41,571 nt of DNA from a virus, in IMG/VR virus record IMGVR_UViG_3300019776_001028, positions 1 to 41,571 of that record; one strand, written 5' to 3'. The notes below the pieces were generated by a model, which was not told the origin of the DNA, made no database searches, and saw only the letters and a list, made by a program, of their open reading frames with translations. Each line of letters begins with the position of its first letter. Within the stretch, counting starts at the first letter, position 1. Of the stretch, positions 1 to 5,322 are shown piece after piece. A program made the position numbers and the translations under genes.

Positions 1-42
1 CATAGAAGTAATTCATGTCTTTTGAATGTAAAATAGAAACAA

Positions 43-68
43 AAAAACCACTCGACTGAGTGGTTTTT
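43..68 (-). terminator. Host terminator formerly downstream of tRNA-Arg
   Basis: A 6-bp stem (CCACTC / GAGTGG, loop GACT at 54-57) is extended by five A:T pairs, giving a T-run on either strand. It lies just outside attL. Before integration it would have stood directly downstream of the leftward tRNA-Arg gene. The phage has moved it about 41 kb away from that gene and carries a replacement at 41438-41470. Confidence 0.75.
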
Positions 69-111
69 GTGAAGGCAGAAGGATTCGAACCTTCGACCGC
101 CTGCTTAGAAG
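69..111. repeat. attL: 43-bp direct repeat, copy of the tRNA-Arg 3' half
   Basis: Positions 69-111 are identical to 41473-41515. The repeat starts at the tRNA 3' end and runs through the T arm and variable loop into the anticodon loop, after which the two copies diverge (T at 112, G at 41516). The tRNA fragment here has no 5' half, so it is not a gene. Identity over tRNA sequence at the two ends of an integrase-bearing element is the standard signature of tyrosine-integrase insertion. Confidence 0.95.
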
Positions 112-172
112 TAAACAAAATAACCTTATAATCGTATAAAAAACAATCATTTACACGCTTTTACTTAAATAA

Positions 173-190
173 TTTGCAGAACACTTGCAG
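173..190. promoter_or_regulatory. Candidate left integrase arm-binding sites
   Basis: The 11-mer TTTGCAGAACA at 173-183 is repeated exactly at 41336-41346, near the other end of the prophage, and a second TTGCAG follows at 185-190. Short repeats on both sides of the core are typical of arm-type sites bound by tyrosine integrases or excisionases. The role is inferred from position and repetition only. Confidence 0.4.
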
Positions 191-194
191 GAAA

Positions 195-320
195 TTAATC
201 TTTTTCCAGTTCTTTTTCGATGATTTTATTTAGCTTTTCCACCAGTTCCGAGTTAGTGTCTGAAATTTCTAATTTCAATTCCAGATCTTCGGTATCTGTT
301 TTTTTATCTGATTTTTTCAT
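195..320 (-). CDS. Small charged hypothetical protein (41 aa)
   Basis: An open frame with ATG at 320 and stop at 195 begins immediately after the stop codon of the upstream gene (321-782), the tight spacing expected of a co-transcribed partner. The peptide is very rich in Lys, Glu and Asp and has no hydrophobic segment. Its C-terminal half could form an amphipathic helix. No family is recognised. It is the leftmost gene of the prophage, close to the attL arm region, so a role in excision or in lysogeny is conceivable but unsupported. Confidence 0.45.
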   Translation of the reverse strand: MKKSDKKTDTEDLELKLEISDTNSELVEKLNKIIEKELEKD

Positions 321-782
321 CTAGAATGACTTTTCGAATTTCACTGTGTTTGTGAAAGTTGAATCTTTTGGATTATATTTCAAAACACCTGTTTTTAGAT
401 ATTTATTTTGTATCCTGCCTCCAAAGCTATTTGTAGCAGTATAAACTATCTCTACTTTATACAAAGTGTCATTCATAAAAGAATGATCGCTACTAATATT
501 TTCATAAGAGCCTGGGTCTTTTAAGCCAGCCTTTAAAGCCTCTTCAGAAAAGAATGCTATATGAGTCAATTGAGTTTCTTTTTCTTTCTTCAGGTCAAAT
601 TCTGGGGCATTTTTGCCATTTCCCGCACTACCAATTATTACCAAGACGATTGCTGCTGTTACCCCAATTTTCCATCCTTTAGAAATTATTGCGTTTTTCC
701 ACAAAGCATAAAGCCCAACTGGGAAAAATAAAATACACCATAGAACAACTACCCAAGTTTTATTGTACCATTTTAATTCCAT
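321..782 (-). CDS. Membrane-anchored hypothetical protein (153 aa)
   Basis: Two hydrophobic segments (about residues 9-28 and 37-52) lie at the N-terminus, followed by a soluble domain of about 100 residues containing DPGSYE and ending in a beta-rich region. The short loop between the hydrophobic segments contains several Lys residues. The gene sits downstream of the repressor and is transcribed in the same direction, the position where temperate phages often keep lysogenic-conversion or superinfection-exclusion genes. That role is inferred from location and topology only. Confidence 0.7.
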   Translation of the reverse strand: MELKWYNKTWVVVLWCILFFPVGLYALWKNAIISKGWKIGVTAAIVLVIIGSAGNGKNAPEFDLKKEKETQLTHIAFFSEEALKAGLKDPGSYENISSDHSFMNDTLYKVEIVYTATNSFGGRIQNKYLKTGVLKYNPKDSTFTNTVKFEKSF

Positions 783-814
783 AAATTTAATTTTTAAATA
801 TCACAAAAGGCATA

Positions 815-1492
815 TTACCTGCCCACATTACTTTTAATTGGACTTTCTTCCGTTTTAGTCACCTCCTGAAGTTTTTCCAATAGTATAATTTGCTTTTCGA
901 GGGTACTTATCGTTTTATCCTTGTCTTTTATCGTGCTGGACAACAAATTATTGATTTGCTGTAATTGTTCCACTTCTTTAGTATTTTGAGAGCTCACAGA
1001 ACCGCTATTGATTTCCATCTCGCCATTGCCAAACAACACCCATTCGGTATTTAGATTAGGAAAACCCTTTTTTATCTTTTGCAAAACACTCATTCCTATC
1101 GGTAGGCTGCCTTTCAAATGACTTGCTGTGTTGTTATAACCAATACCACATTTTTTCCCAAACTCTGCAATACTTAACCCTTGCACTTCGGCATATTCGG
1201 CCAGTCGTTTTCCTGCAGGATCTATTCGGTTGTGTTCAACCGTTGGTTCTTGAGCAAAATTTTCCTTTAGCATTTCACCATCTTCATTTTTTACCCAATC
1301 CAAATTAATAGAATCATCCAAGGAGCATAGTTTATTTATGAACTTATCAGACAAGGGAACTTTTTCGCCAAGTATTTGAGAGAAAGAAGATTTTGTATAA
1401 CCTAATTTTTCCGCCAACTCGCTCTCTTTACTGGCAAATCCTTTGTAAATAAGCCACTTACACAATTCCCTAACTCTCTCTATTTTAGACAT
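815..1492 (-). CDS. Phage repressor with two helix-turn-helix domains
   Basis: The product is a DNA-binding regulator that probably maintains lysogeny. I use the ATG at 1492, giving 225 aa beginning MSKIERVREL, because the longer frame would add an atypical hydrophobic, Tyr/Phe-rich stretch encoded by the AT-rich promoter region. Two XRE-like HTH units follow one another (roughly residues 5-75 and 90-165). Each ends with a similar motif, LDWVKNEDGEM and TEWVLFGNGEM, typical of Bacteroidetes phage repressors. A C-terminal coiled coil (about 180-215) likely drives oligomerisation. There is no S24 peptidase domain, so induction by RecA-driven self-cleavage is not expected. It is divergent from the Cro-like gene at 1638. 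Confidence 0.85.
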   Translation of the reverse strand: MSKIERVRELCKWLIYKGFASKESELAEKLGYTKSSFSQILGEKVPLSDKFINKLCSLDDSINLDWVKNEDGEMLKENFAQEPTVEHNRIDPAGKRLAEYAEVQGLSIAEFGKKCGIGYNNTASHLKGSLPIGMSVLQKIKKGFPNLNTEWVLFGNGEMEINSGSVSSQNTKEVEQLQQINNLLSSTIKDKDKTISTLEKQIILLEKLQEVTKTEESPIKSNVGR

Positions 1493-1514
1493 TTGCAAAA
1501 AATAATTGAAATAA

Positions 1515-1590
1515 ATATAAAAAAAGTTATATTTTAAAATCAAAATATAAAAATAGTTATATATTTGCTGTTATAAAAAAGTTCTATAAC
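1515..1590. promoter_or_regulatory. Divergent early promoter and repressor operators
   Basis: An 18-mer, ATATAAAAAAAGTTATAT (1515-1532), recurs with one mismatch at 1545-1562, 30 bp away. A third related segment lies at 1571-1588, and GTTATA/TATAAC form an inverted repeat at 1570-1575 and 1585-1590. The box TATATTTG at 1560-1567 matches the Bacteroidetes -7 consensus TAnnTTTG and overlaps the second repeat, so bound repressor would block the rightward early promoter. The region separates the repressor from the Cro-like gene. Motifs are seen directly; binding is inferred. Confidence 0.65.
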
Positions 1591-1637
1591 TAAATTAAAG
1601 GTACACTTTTTATTACATACACAAATAGCAGATAACT

Positions 1638-1874
1638 ATGATAACTAAAAAACAACGAAAAGAATTTACAAAAGCGGTGGGAACTCGCTATGTAAAAAGG
1701 GTTAGAGCCATTTTGGAAGAAAAAAAAGTGCTCTCAAAAGAAGGAAAACCGTACTCAGACAGTACAATTAAGCACGTTTTTAACGGTAGTTTCAGCAATG
1801 AAGCCATAGAAGACGCTTTGTTTGAGGTATGTAAGCAAGCAAAAGAAGAACACTTAAAGCCACGAGTTTTTTAA
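1638..1874 (+). CDS. Cro-like small DNA-binding protein (78 aa)
   Basis: This is the first gene of the rightward early operon, divergent from the repressor. The protein is small and basic, and the segment around residues 38-55 (YSDSTIKHVFNGSFSNEAI) looks like the recognition helix and following turn of an HTH fold. Size, charge and position fit a Cro- or CII-type early regulator competing for the shared operators. I cannot tell Cro from another early regulator by sequence alone. Confidence 0.65.
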   Translation: MITKKQRKEFTKAVGTRYVKRVRAILEEKKVLSKEGKPYSDSTIKHVFNGSFSNEAIEDALFEVCKQAKEEHLKPRVF

Positions 1875-1934
1875 AAATAATTATCCTTGATCGGAACAAA
1901 AATCCAAACGGGAATTTGGATTAATAATGAATTT

Positions 1935-1957
1935 AACTGTCTAAAATTAATAGTATG
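1935..1957 (+). repeat. Repeated 5' leader, copy 1 (AACTGTCTAAA type)
   Basis: The leader running into the start codon at 1955 closely matches the one running into the start codon at 2745: about 22 of 25 positions agree, including AACTGTCTAAA and TATGAA. The spacing to ATG is the same. It may be a shared translation-initiation or regulatory leader, given that Bacteroidetes do not rely on Shine-Dalgarno pairing. Confidence 0.5.
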
Positions 1958-2074
1958 AAAACAATTATCGTTCATCACGTAAACAAGAGTTTTACTGCCA
2001 AAAAAGTAGAAATCAGAACCGTTAAAAACGGAAAAATAGTAAACAGCACCTACAGTAAAACTTTAAAGTTTTAA
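1955..2074 (+). CDS. Small basic protein (39 aa)
   Basis: A short open frame (ATG 1955, stop 2072-2074) fills the gap between the Cro-like gene and the gene at 2078. It starts inside the repeated leader and its stop lies 3 bp before the next ATG. The peptide is Lys-rich with alternating beta-strand-like residues and no recognised motif. Operon position and the leader support translation; function is unknown. Confidence 0.5.
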   Translation: MKTIIVHHVNKSFTAKKVEIRTVKNGKIVNSTYSKTLKF

Positions 2075-2077
2075 CAA

Positions 2078-2392
2078 ATGGAAAATTCAAAAAAAATTAA
2101 AACCCTGTTAGACAAACACATTGTCCACCCGGAGGAATTGACTGCAAAAATAATTAGTGGCGAATACGCCTATTATAAACCAGTCACTTTAAAAGAATTG
2201 GAAACTGAAGCTTTTAGTTCCGGTGTTCCACCAATGGAATTTCGAAAACTAATTTTAGAGGATTTACGATCGCGATACAATAAAATTAAACCAGATCAAT
2301 CAAAATTTCCATTTGGTATTTGGTATCGCCTTGAATGGATAGCTCACTCCTTTTTTCTTAAACGTAAAACTCCAAATCAGTTATGCAAGTAA
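2078..2392 (+). CDS. Early protein sharing a domain with the replication protein
   Basis: A 104-residue protein whose residues 15-65 (IVHPEEL... YYKP... EAF... EFRKLILEDL) align with residues 350-400 of the 585-residue protein encoded at 7728-9485 (IVHPQEL... SYKP... EAY... EFRELCIQDI). The order and spacing of the shared residues are conserved, so this is a true homologous module rather than chance. The domain is not one I can name. It may be a DNA- or protein-interaction module of phage replication, with the stand-alone copy acting as partner or competitor. Its 3' end overlaps the next gene by 10 bp. Confidence 0.7.
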   Translation: MENSKKIKTLLDKHIVHPEELTAKIISGEYAYYKPVTLKELETEAFSSGVPPMEFRKLILEDLRSRYNKIKPDQSKFPFGIWYRLEWIAHSFFLKRKTPNQLCK

Positions 2393-2676
2393 TAGACTTA
2401 AGAACAACCGAAATCCCCATAGGTCATAGAGCGATTATTGTTCCCGAAAAGGTTTTCAATTTTTTGATGAACCGCCAGAGTTGGGCAGAGATCGAGGAGC
2501 CAACGATCGCACAAGTTTCAGAGCATTGCGGCTATTCGGTAAGAACCATTAAGGAAGATTTCAAAAAAGCCGATTGCCCATTGCGCATTTCGACCAAAGG
2601 AAAACAAGGCCGTGGTAGCCAAACGAAATTCCACAAGTTTAGCGTAGAGCAATACAAAAATTACAAAGAAAAATAA
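2383..2676 (+). CDS. Predicted helix-turn-helix DNA-binding protein (97 aa)
   Basis: The central segment (about residues 38-62, PTIAQVSEHCGYSVRTIKEDFKKA) has the pattern of an HTH motif: a helix, a Gly-containing turn and a recognition helix. The C-terminal tail is rich in Lys and Gly (KGKQGRGSQTK), consistent with DNA contact. It overlaps the preceding gene by 10 bp, so the two are probably translationally coupled. It is likely an early transcription or replication regulator; the specific role is unknown. Confidence 0.65.
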   Translation: MQVIDLRTTEIPIGHRAIIVPEKVFNFLMNRQSWAEIEEPTIAQVSEHCGYSVRTIKEDFKKADCPLRISTKGKQGRGSQTKFHKFSVEQYKNYKEK

Positions 2677-2687
2677 GCATAAAAAAA

Positions 2688-2711
2688 CCCCAAAGTCGGG
2701 AAACTCTGGGG
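2688..2711 (+). terminator. Weak hairpin after the early HTH gene
   Basis: CCCCA pairs with TGGGG, extended by AGT/ACT across one mismatch. It lies 11 bp after the stop at 2676. A clear T-run is missing (CAATCATTTTA follows), so it may be a leaky terminator or an mRNA-end stabiliser rather than a full stop. Confidence 0.35.
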
Positions 2712-2724
2712 CAATCATTTTATT

Positions 2725-2747
2725 AACTGTCTAAATCTAATAATATG
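2725..2747 (+). repeat. Repeated 5' leader, copy 2 (AACTGTCTAAA type)
   Basis: Second copy of the leader described at 1935-1957, ending in the start codon of the LuxR-type gene. The AACTGTCTAAA core and the AATA.TATGAA tail are shared. Part of it (ACTGTCTAAA) also occurs at about 10597-10606, upstream of the ASCH gene. Confidence 0.5.
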
Positions 2748-3344
2748 AACAGCAAACATACAACAAATAGTATTAATAATCAAAATTTAATTCATCGATT
2801 ACCAGCGGGTATGATGGCGGGTGATTTTTCAACAGAATTGTTTAGCGAACGGGAAACAAAGAAAGTCTATGCGGTTTCGAACGGCAAAACGATTTCGTTT
2901 GACGAAATAAATCCGAAAATGCGTGCCCAAATATTCGAAAGATTATTGAATGACGATAGAGCCGTTGCCGATTTGAAACATTTAAACCAAAAAGAAGCCA
3001 TCGAGCAATATGCCTTTTGTGTTTATGGAGCCGCCGACAGCGCCGCCGATTTTTGCAAAGATGGGAATTTGCAGGAAGCCGACAATTTCATTTGCTCGGA
3101 CAATTGCCAGTGCCTGAACTGGCGAAGTAAAAAAATAAAAATAGACGGCGAAGTGCTTACTCCGAGACAACTCGAAATAGTAAAGCTTCTCGCCTCGGAT
3201 ATGTGTGATAAGCAAATTGCCGATAAACTTGGTATTTGCCAGTCCACACTTGATACGCATAAAAAACACCTTTTCGAAAAATGCAATGTTTTGTCGAAAA
3301 CGGGATTGGTCATAAAATTAATTGAACATAAAATTATCCAATAG
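2745..3344 (+). CDS. LuxR/GerE-type HTH transcription regulator
   Basis: The C-terminal 60 residues (about 138-199) carry a LuxR/GerE HTH: LTPRQLEIVKLLA, then DKQIADKLGI, then STLDTHKKHLFEK. This is the canonical order for the family. The N-terminal half is not a recognised receiver or sensor domain and includes a Cys cluster (CSDNCQC, about residues 117-123) that could bind metal or be redox-sensitive. The protein probably activates a set of phage promoters; the intergenic TGTCCTATTTT boxes in the late region are candidate targets, but this link is speculation. The start sits at the end of the repeated leader. Confidence 0.8.
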   Translation: MNSKHTTNSINNQNLIHRLPAGMMAGDFSTELFSERETKKVYAVSNGKTISFDEINPKMRAQIFERLLNDDRAVADLKHLNQKEAIEQYAFCVYGAADSAADFCKDGNLQEADNFICSDNCQCLNWRSKKIKIDGEVLTPRQLEIVKLLASDMCDKQIADKLGICQSTLDTHKKHLFEKCNVLSKTGLVIKLIEHKIIQ

Positions 3345-3346
3345 TT

Positions 3347-3544
3347 ATGGTTTTACCTGAATTAATAGAGTTTTTACACGAATGTATAGAAAAACAAATC
3401 GCATTTCCAAAAAATATGATGACAGTTGTATTGGATGATTATTATGATGTTGTGCCAGAAGAACATCACCAAATTAAAGATGTAGAATTTACTCATAGAG
3501 TAGGAAACGAATGCGCCAAAGTCAAAATAATACCCAAAGTTTAA
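3347..3544 (+). CDS. Hypothetical protein (65 aa)
   Basis: Starts 2 bp after the LuxR-type gene and ends in a TAATG overlap with the next start, so it sits firmly inside the early operon. The sequence is acidic in the middle (LDDYYDVVPEEHHQIKD) and has no membrane segment or known motif. Function unknown. Confidence 0.6.
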   Translation: MVLPELIEFLHECIEKQIAFPKNMMTVVLDDYYDVVPEEHHQIKDVEFTHRVGNECAKVKIIPKV

Positions 3545-3723
3545 TGTCCTTTTTTCTACTCTTTAAAAAAAGAACCTTTGAAACCAAAAATTTGGAAATT
3601 CAATTGGTTTTAGGAAGATGGCAGTTAGGCGGAAAACTGTATGGCGAATTATTTGGCGGTGAAAAACGCATTTTCGAAGTGCAACTGGCTTTTATTCAAA
3701 TCTGTAAAAAATACAATTTATGA
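3544..3723 (+). CDS. Hypothetical protein (59 aa)
   Basis: I place the start at 3544 because its ATG overlaps the upstream stop (TAATG), the usual sign of coupled translation. A longer version from 3511 would overlap the preceding gene by 34 bp. The protein is basic and aromatic with a beta-like pattern (LEIQLVLGRWQLGGKLYGELFGG). No family recognised. Confidence 0.55.
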   Translation: MSFFLLFKKRTFETKNLEIQLVLGRWQLGGKLYGELFGGEKRIFEVQLAFIQICKKYNL

Positions 3724-3911
3724 AAATAATAGCCACTAAAATAGACCTTGAGGAATACATCAAAAAGATTGAACGCCAAAAAGAAGTTTTGAAGCTTTCA
3801 TTGCTGTTTACTGATGCCGAAAAAGCAAAAATTAACGAATGCTTTGACGAACTCCTTTGTATATGCAATGTTAGGCTAGTTGTTGAGAGAATTTTTGATT
3901 TAGAAGAATAA
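3720..3911 (+). CDS. Hypothetical helical protein (63 aa)
   Basis: ATGA overlap with the preceding gene. Nearly the whole peptide is predicted helical, with charged heptad-like spacing (EEYIKKIERQKEVLKL...). This suggests a small coiled-coil protein. It is the last gene before the tRNA cluster. Function unknown. Confidence 0.55.
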   Translation: MKIIATKIDLEEYIKKIERQKEVLKLSLLFTDAEKAKINECFDELLCICNVRLVVERIFDLEE

Positions 3912-3977
3912 ACACGAAGAATCGAAAACACCGCTGCCGGAGTTTCAAAAGGACGTCATTTTAAAATTCAGCAAAAC

Positions 3978-4049
3978 GGAACTATAGCTCAGTTGGTAGA
4001 GCAGTGGACTGAAAATCCATGCGCACAGGTTCGAATCCTGTTAGTTCCA
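3978..4049 (+). tRNA. Phage-borne tRNA-Phe (GAA)
   Basis: A full cloverleaf can be drawn: 7-bp acceptor GGAACTA/TAGTTCC, D arm GCTC/GAGC, anticodon stem GTGGA/TCCAT with loop CTGAAAA (anticodon GAA), a 4-nt variable loop, T stem ACAGG/CCTGT with loop TTCGAAT, discriminator A. CCA is not encoded. It lies between early genes inside the prophage, so it belongs to the phage. It could supplement Phe codon reading during lytic growth or resist host tRNA-cleaving defences; both are inference. Confidence 0.93.
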
Positions 4050-4280
4050 CAAGCGCAACGATGTAGTACTGGTTAGTATCTAGCCATCTGGAATAAACCA
4101 GAAGCGTTTTTTAACGCATAACAAAAATGAGACCAGTTCGGCCTTTTAACTCAAAAGAGTTGATGCTTTGATTATATGGAAACCGAAGACGATTCGCTCT
4201 CTTTAGATACCGGTGGAAATTTTGAGAAGTTGAGATAGCACAGGACTTTTATCAGACCGAAATTTTATACTGTGCAACCT
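4050..4280 (+). other. Structured spacer between two tRNAs, no gene seen
   Basis: 231 bp without a convincing reading frame. It contains hairpins: GCGTT/AACGC at 4104-4117, TCTGG/CCAGA around 4087-4101, and AACTC/GAGTT around 4148-4161. The stretch near 4060-4080 (TAGTACTGGTTAGTATC) resembles a tRNA D arm, but no acceptor stem or T arm can be matched, so it may be a decayed tRNA or another structured RNA processed with the tRNAs. Confidence 0.3.
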
Positions 4281-4354
4281 GAAAGAGTGTCCGAATTGGT
4301 TAAGGTCTTCCGTTGCAAGCGGAATGTTTGGGGGTTCGAGTCCCTCCTCTTTCT
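4281..4354 (+). tRNA. Phage-borne tRNA-Cys (GCA), unusual D arm
   Basis: Acceptor GAAAGAG/CTCTTTC (7 bp), anticodon stem TTCCG/CGGAA with loop TTGCAAG (anticodon GCA), T stem GGGGG/CCCTC (one G:T) with loop TTCGAGT, and discriminator T, which is a Cys identity element. The D arm (TCCGAATTGGTTAAGGT) pairs poorly and resembles the D arm of Bacteroidetes tRNA-Ser, so the gene could be a chimera or a diverged isoacceptor. Second tRNA of the prophage. Confidence 0.75.
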
Positions 4355-4441
4355 CTAATAAAATACCCGTCTGCAAAAGCAGTAAACTCCCTAGACGCAA
4401 TTGGCGCATAAGCGCCATTGCCGAAAGGTTAAAACACGACT
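4355..4441 (+). other. tRNA trailer and leader of the adenine methyltransferase
   Basis: An 87-bp spacer with a strong 6-bp hairpin, TGGCGC/GCGCCA with loop ATAA at 4402-4417, 24 bp before the methyltransferase ATG, and a small CTGC/GCAG hairpin near 4377-4388. There is no T-run after the main stem, so it looks more like a processing or translation-control element than a terminator. Confidence 0.35.
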
Positions 4442-5314
4442 ATGTCTGGCAACAAAAACAAATTGATCGCTTTTAATTATTTCGGTGGAAAGTTCACTTG
4501 GCTTAATCATTTGTATGCCTATTTTCCTAATGACTTTACTCATCTGGCAGATTTGTTTGGCGGTTCAATGGTTGTTTCTCTAAATTATAAAGGCAAGTGT
4601 ATTAAAACCGTAAACGAAATAAATGGTAGTGTTACTGATTTTTTTGAAGTACTACGTGATGACACGGAAAATTTGATTCTAAAATTAGAATTGTCGCCCT
4701 GCTCCGAAGAAAATTATAATCAGTGTTGGCCCATTGCTGGCGACAAACTGGAACGTGCAAGAAAATTTTATGTGCGAGCTCGTCAAAGCTATTACGGATT
4801 AGGGGCTCAACGTGAAAATAAGTCGTGGCACATGGCTAAAACAAAACTTCACGCTCAAGTTGGCGAAACGGTTTCTAAATGGAATAATGCTTTGCCCAAA
4901 CTTTTGGAAGTAGCCAGAGTAATCCGTGCAAATTTTCAAATCATAAAAATGGATGCTTTAGAGGCTATCCTGAAATTGGATTCTCCCAAAACATTTTTCT
5001 ATTTGGATCCACCTTATTTATTAGAAACTCGAGGTTCAAAAGATGATTATATGTTTGAGTTTTCAGAATCTCAATATCATGAAATGGCTACCATTCTATA
5101 TAAAATAAAAGGTTACGCAATGATATCTGGATATGACCATCCATTGATGTATGAGTTATTTGAGAGCAAGGGATGGACAAAAATAGAATTCCCTACCAAA
5201 AAGAATAATATCAGATCAAAACAAGTTCGAGAATGCATTTGGATTAATTATCCATTGACCACAACCAATTCTAACAACGGAAAGCAATCAAAGCTTTTAT
5301 TGAAAAACAGTTAA
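4442..5314 (+). CDS. DNA adenine N6-methyltransferase, D12 (Dam) class, copy 1
   Basis: Transfers a methyl group from S-adenosylmethionine to adenine in DNA. The D12-class signature is visible: the FNYFGGK motif near residue 14, the SAM-binding DLFGGS at about 38-43, and the catalytic DPPY at about 183-186. Total length of 290 aa is normal for the family. The target site cannot be read from sequence. It is followed 8 bp later by a cytosine methyltransferase, and no restriction endonuclease is nearby, so the pair is an orphan modification unit, probably protecting phage DNA from host restriction. It is only distantly similar to the second copy at 13449-14306. Confidence 0.93.
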   Translation: MSGNKNKLIAFNYFGGKFTWLNHLYAYFPNDFTHLADLFGGSMVVSLNYKGKCIKTVNEINGSVTDFFEVLRDDTENLILKLELSPCSEENYNQCWPIAGDKLERARKFYVRARQSYYGLGAQRENKSWHMAKTKLHAQVGETVSKWNNALPKLLEVARVIRANFQIIKMDALEAILKLDSPKTFFYLDPPYLLETRGSKDDYMFEFSESQYHEMATILYKIKGYAMISGYDHPLMYELFESKGWTKIEFPTKKNNIRSKQVRECIWINYPLTTTNSNNGKQSKLLLKNS

Positions 5315-5322
5315 AAACGACT

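Noticed and set aside
69-111. A second tRNA-Arg gene at the left end
   Set aside because: Only the 3' half is present; it is the duplicated attachment core, not a functional tRNA.
4055-4120. A third phage tRNA between tRNA-Phe and tRNA-Cys
   Set aside because: A D-arm-like stretch and a TCTGG/CCAGA hairpin are visible, but no 7-bp acceptor stem, 7-nt anticodon loop or T arm can be matched.
4203-4418. Leftward 71-codon frame across the tRNA-Cys gene
   Set aside because: It is antisense to a well-formed tRNA and has no promoter or coding-like composition.
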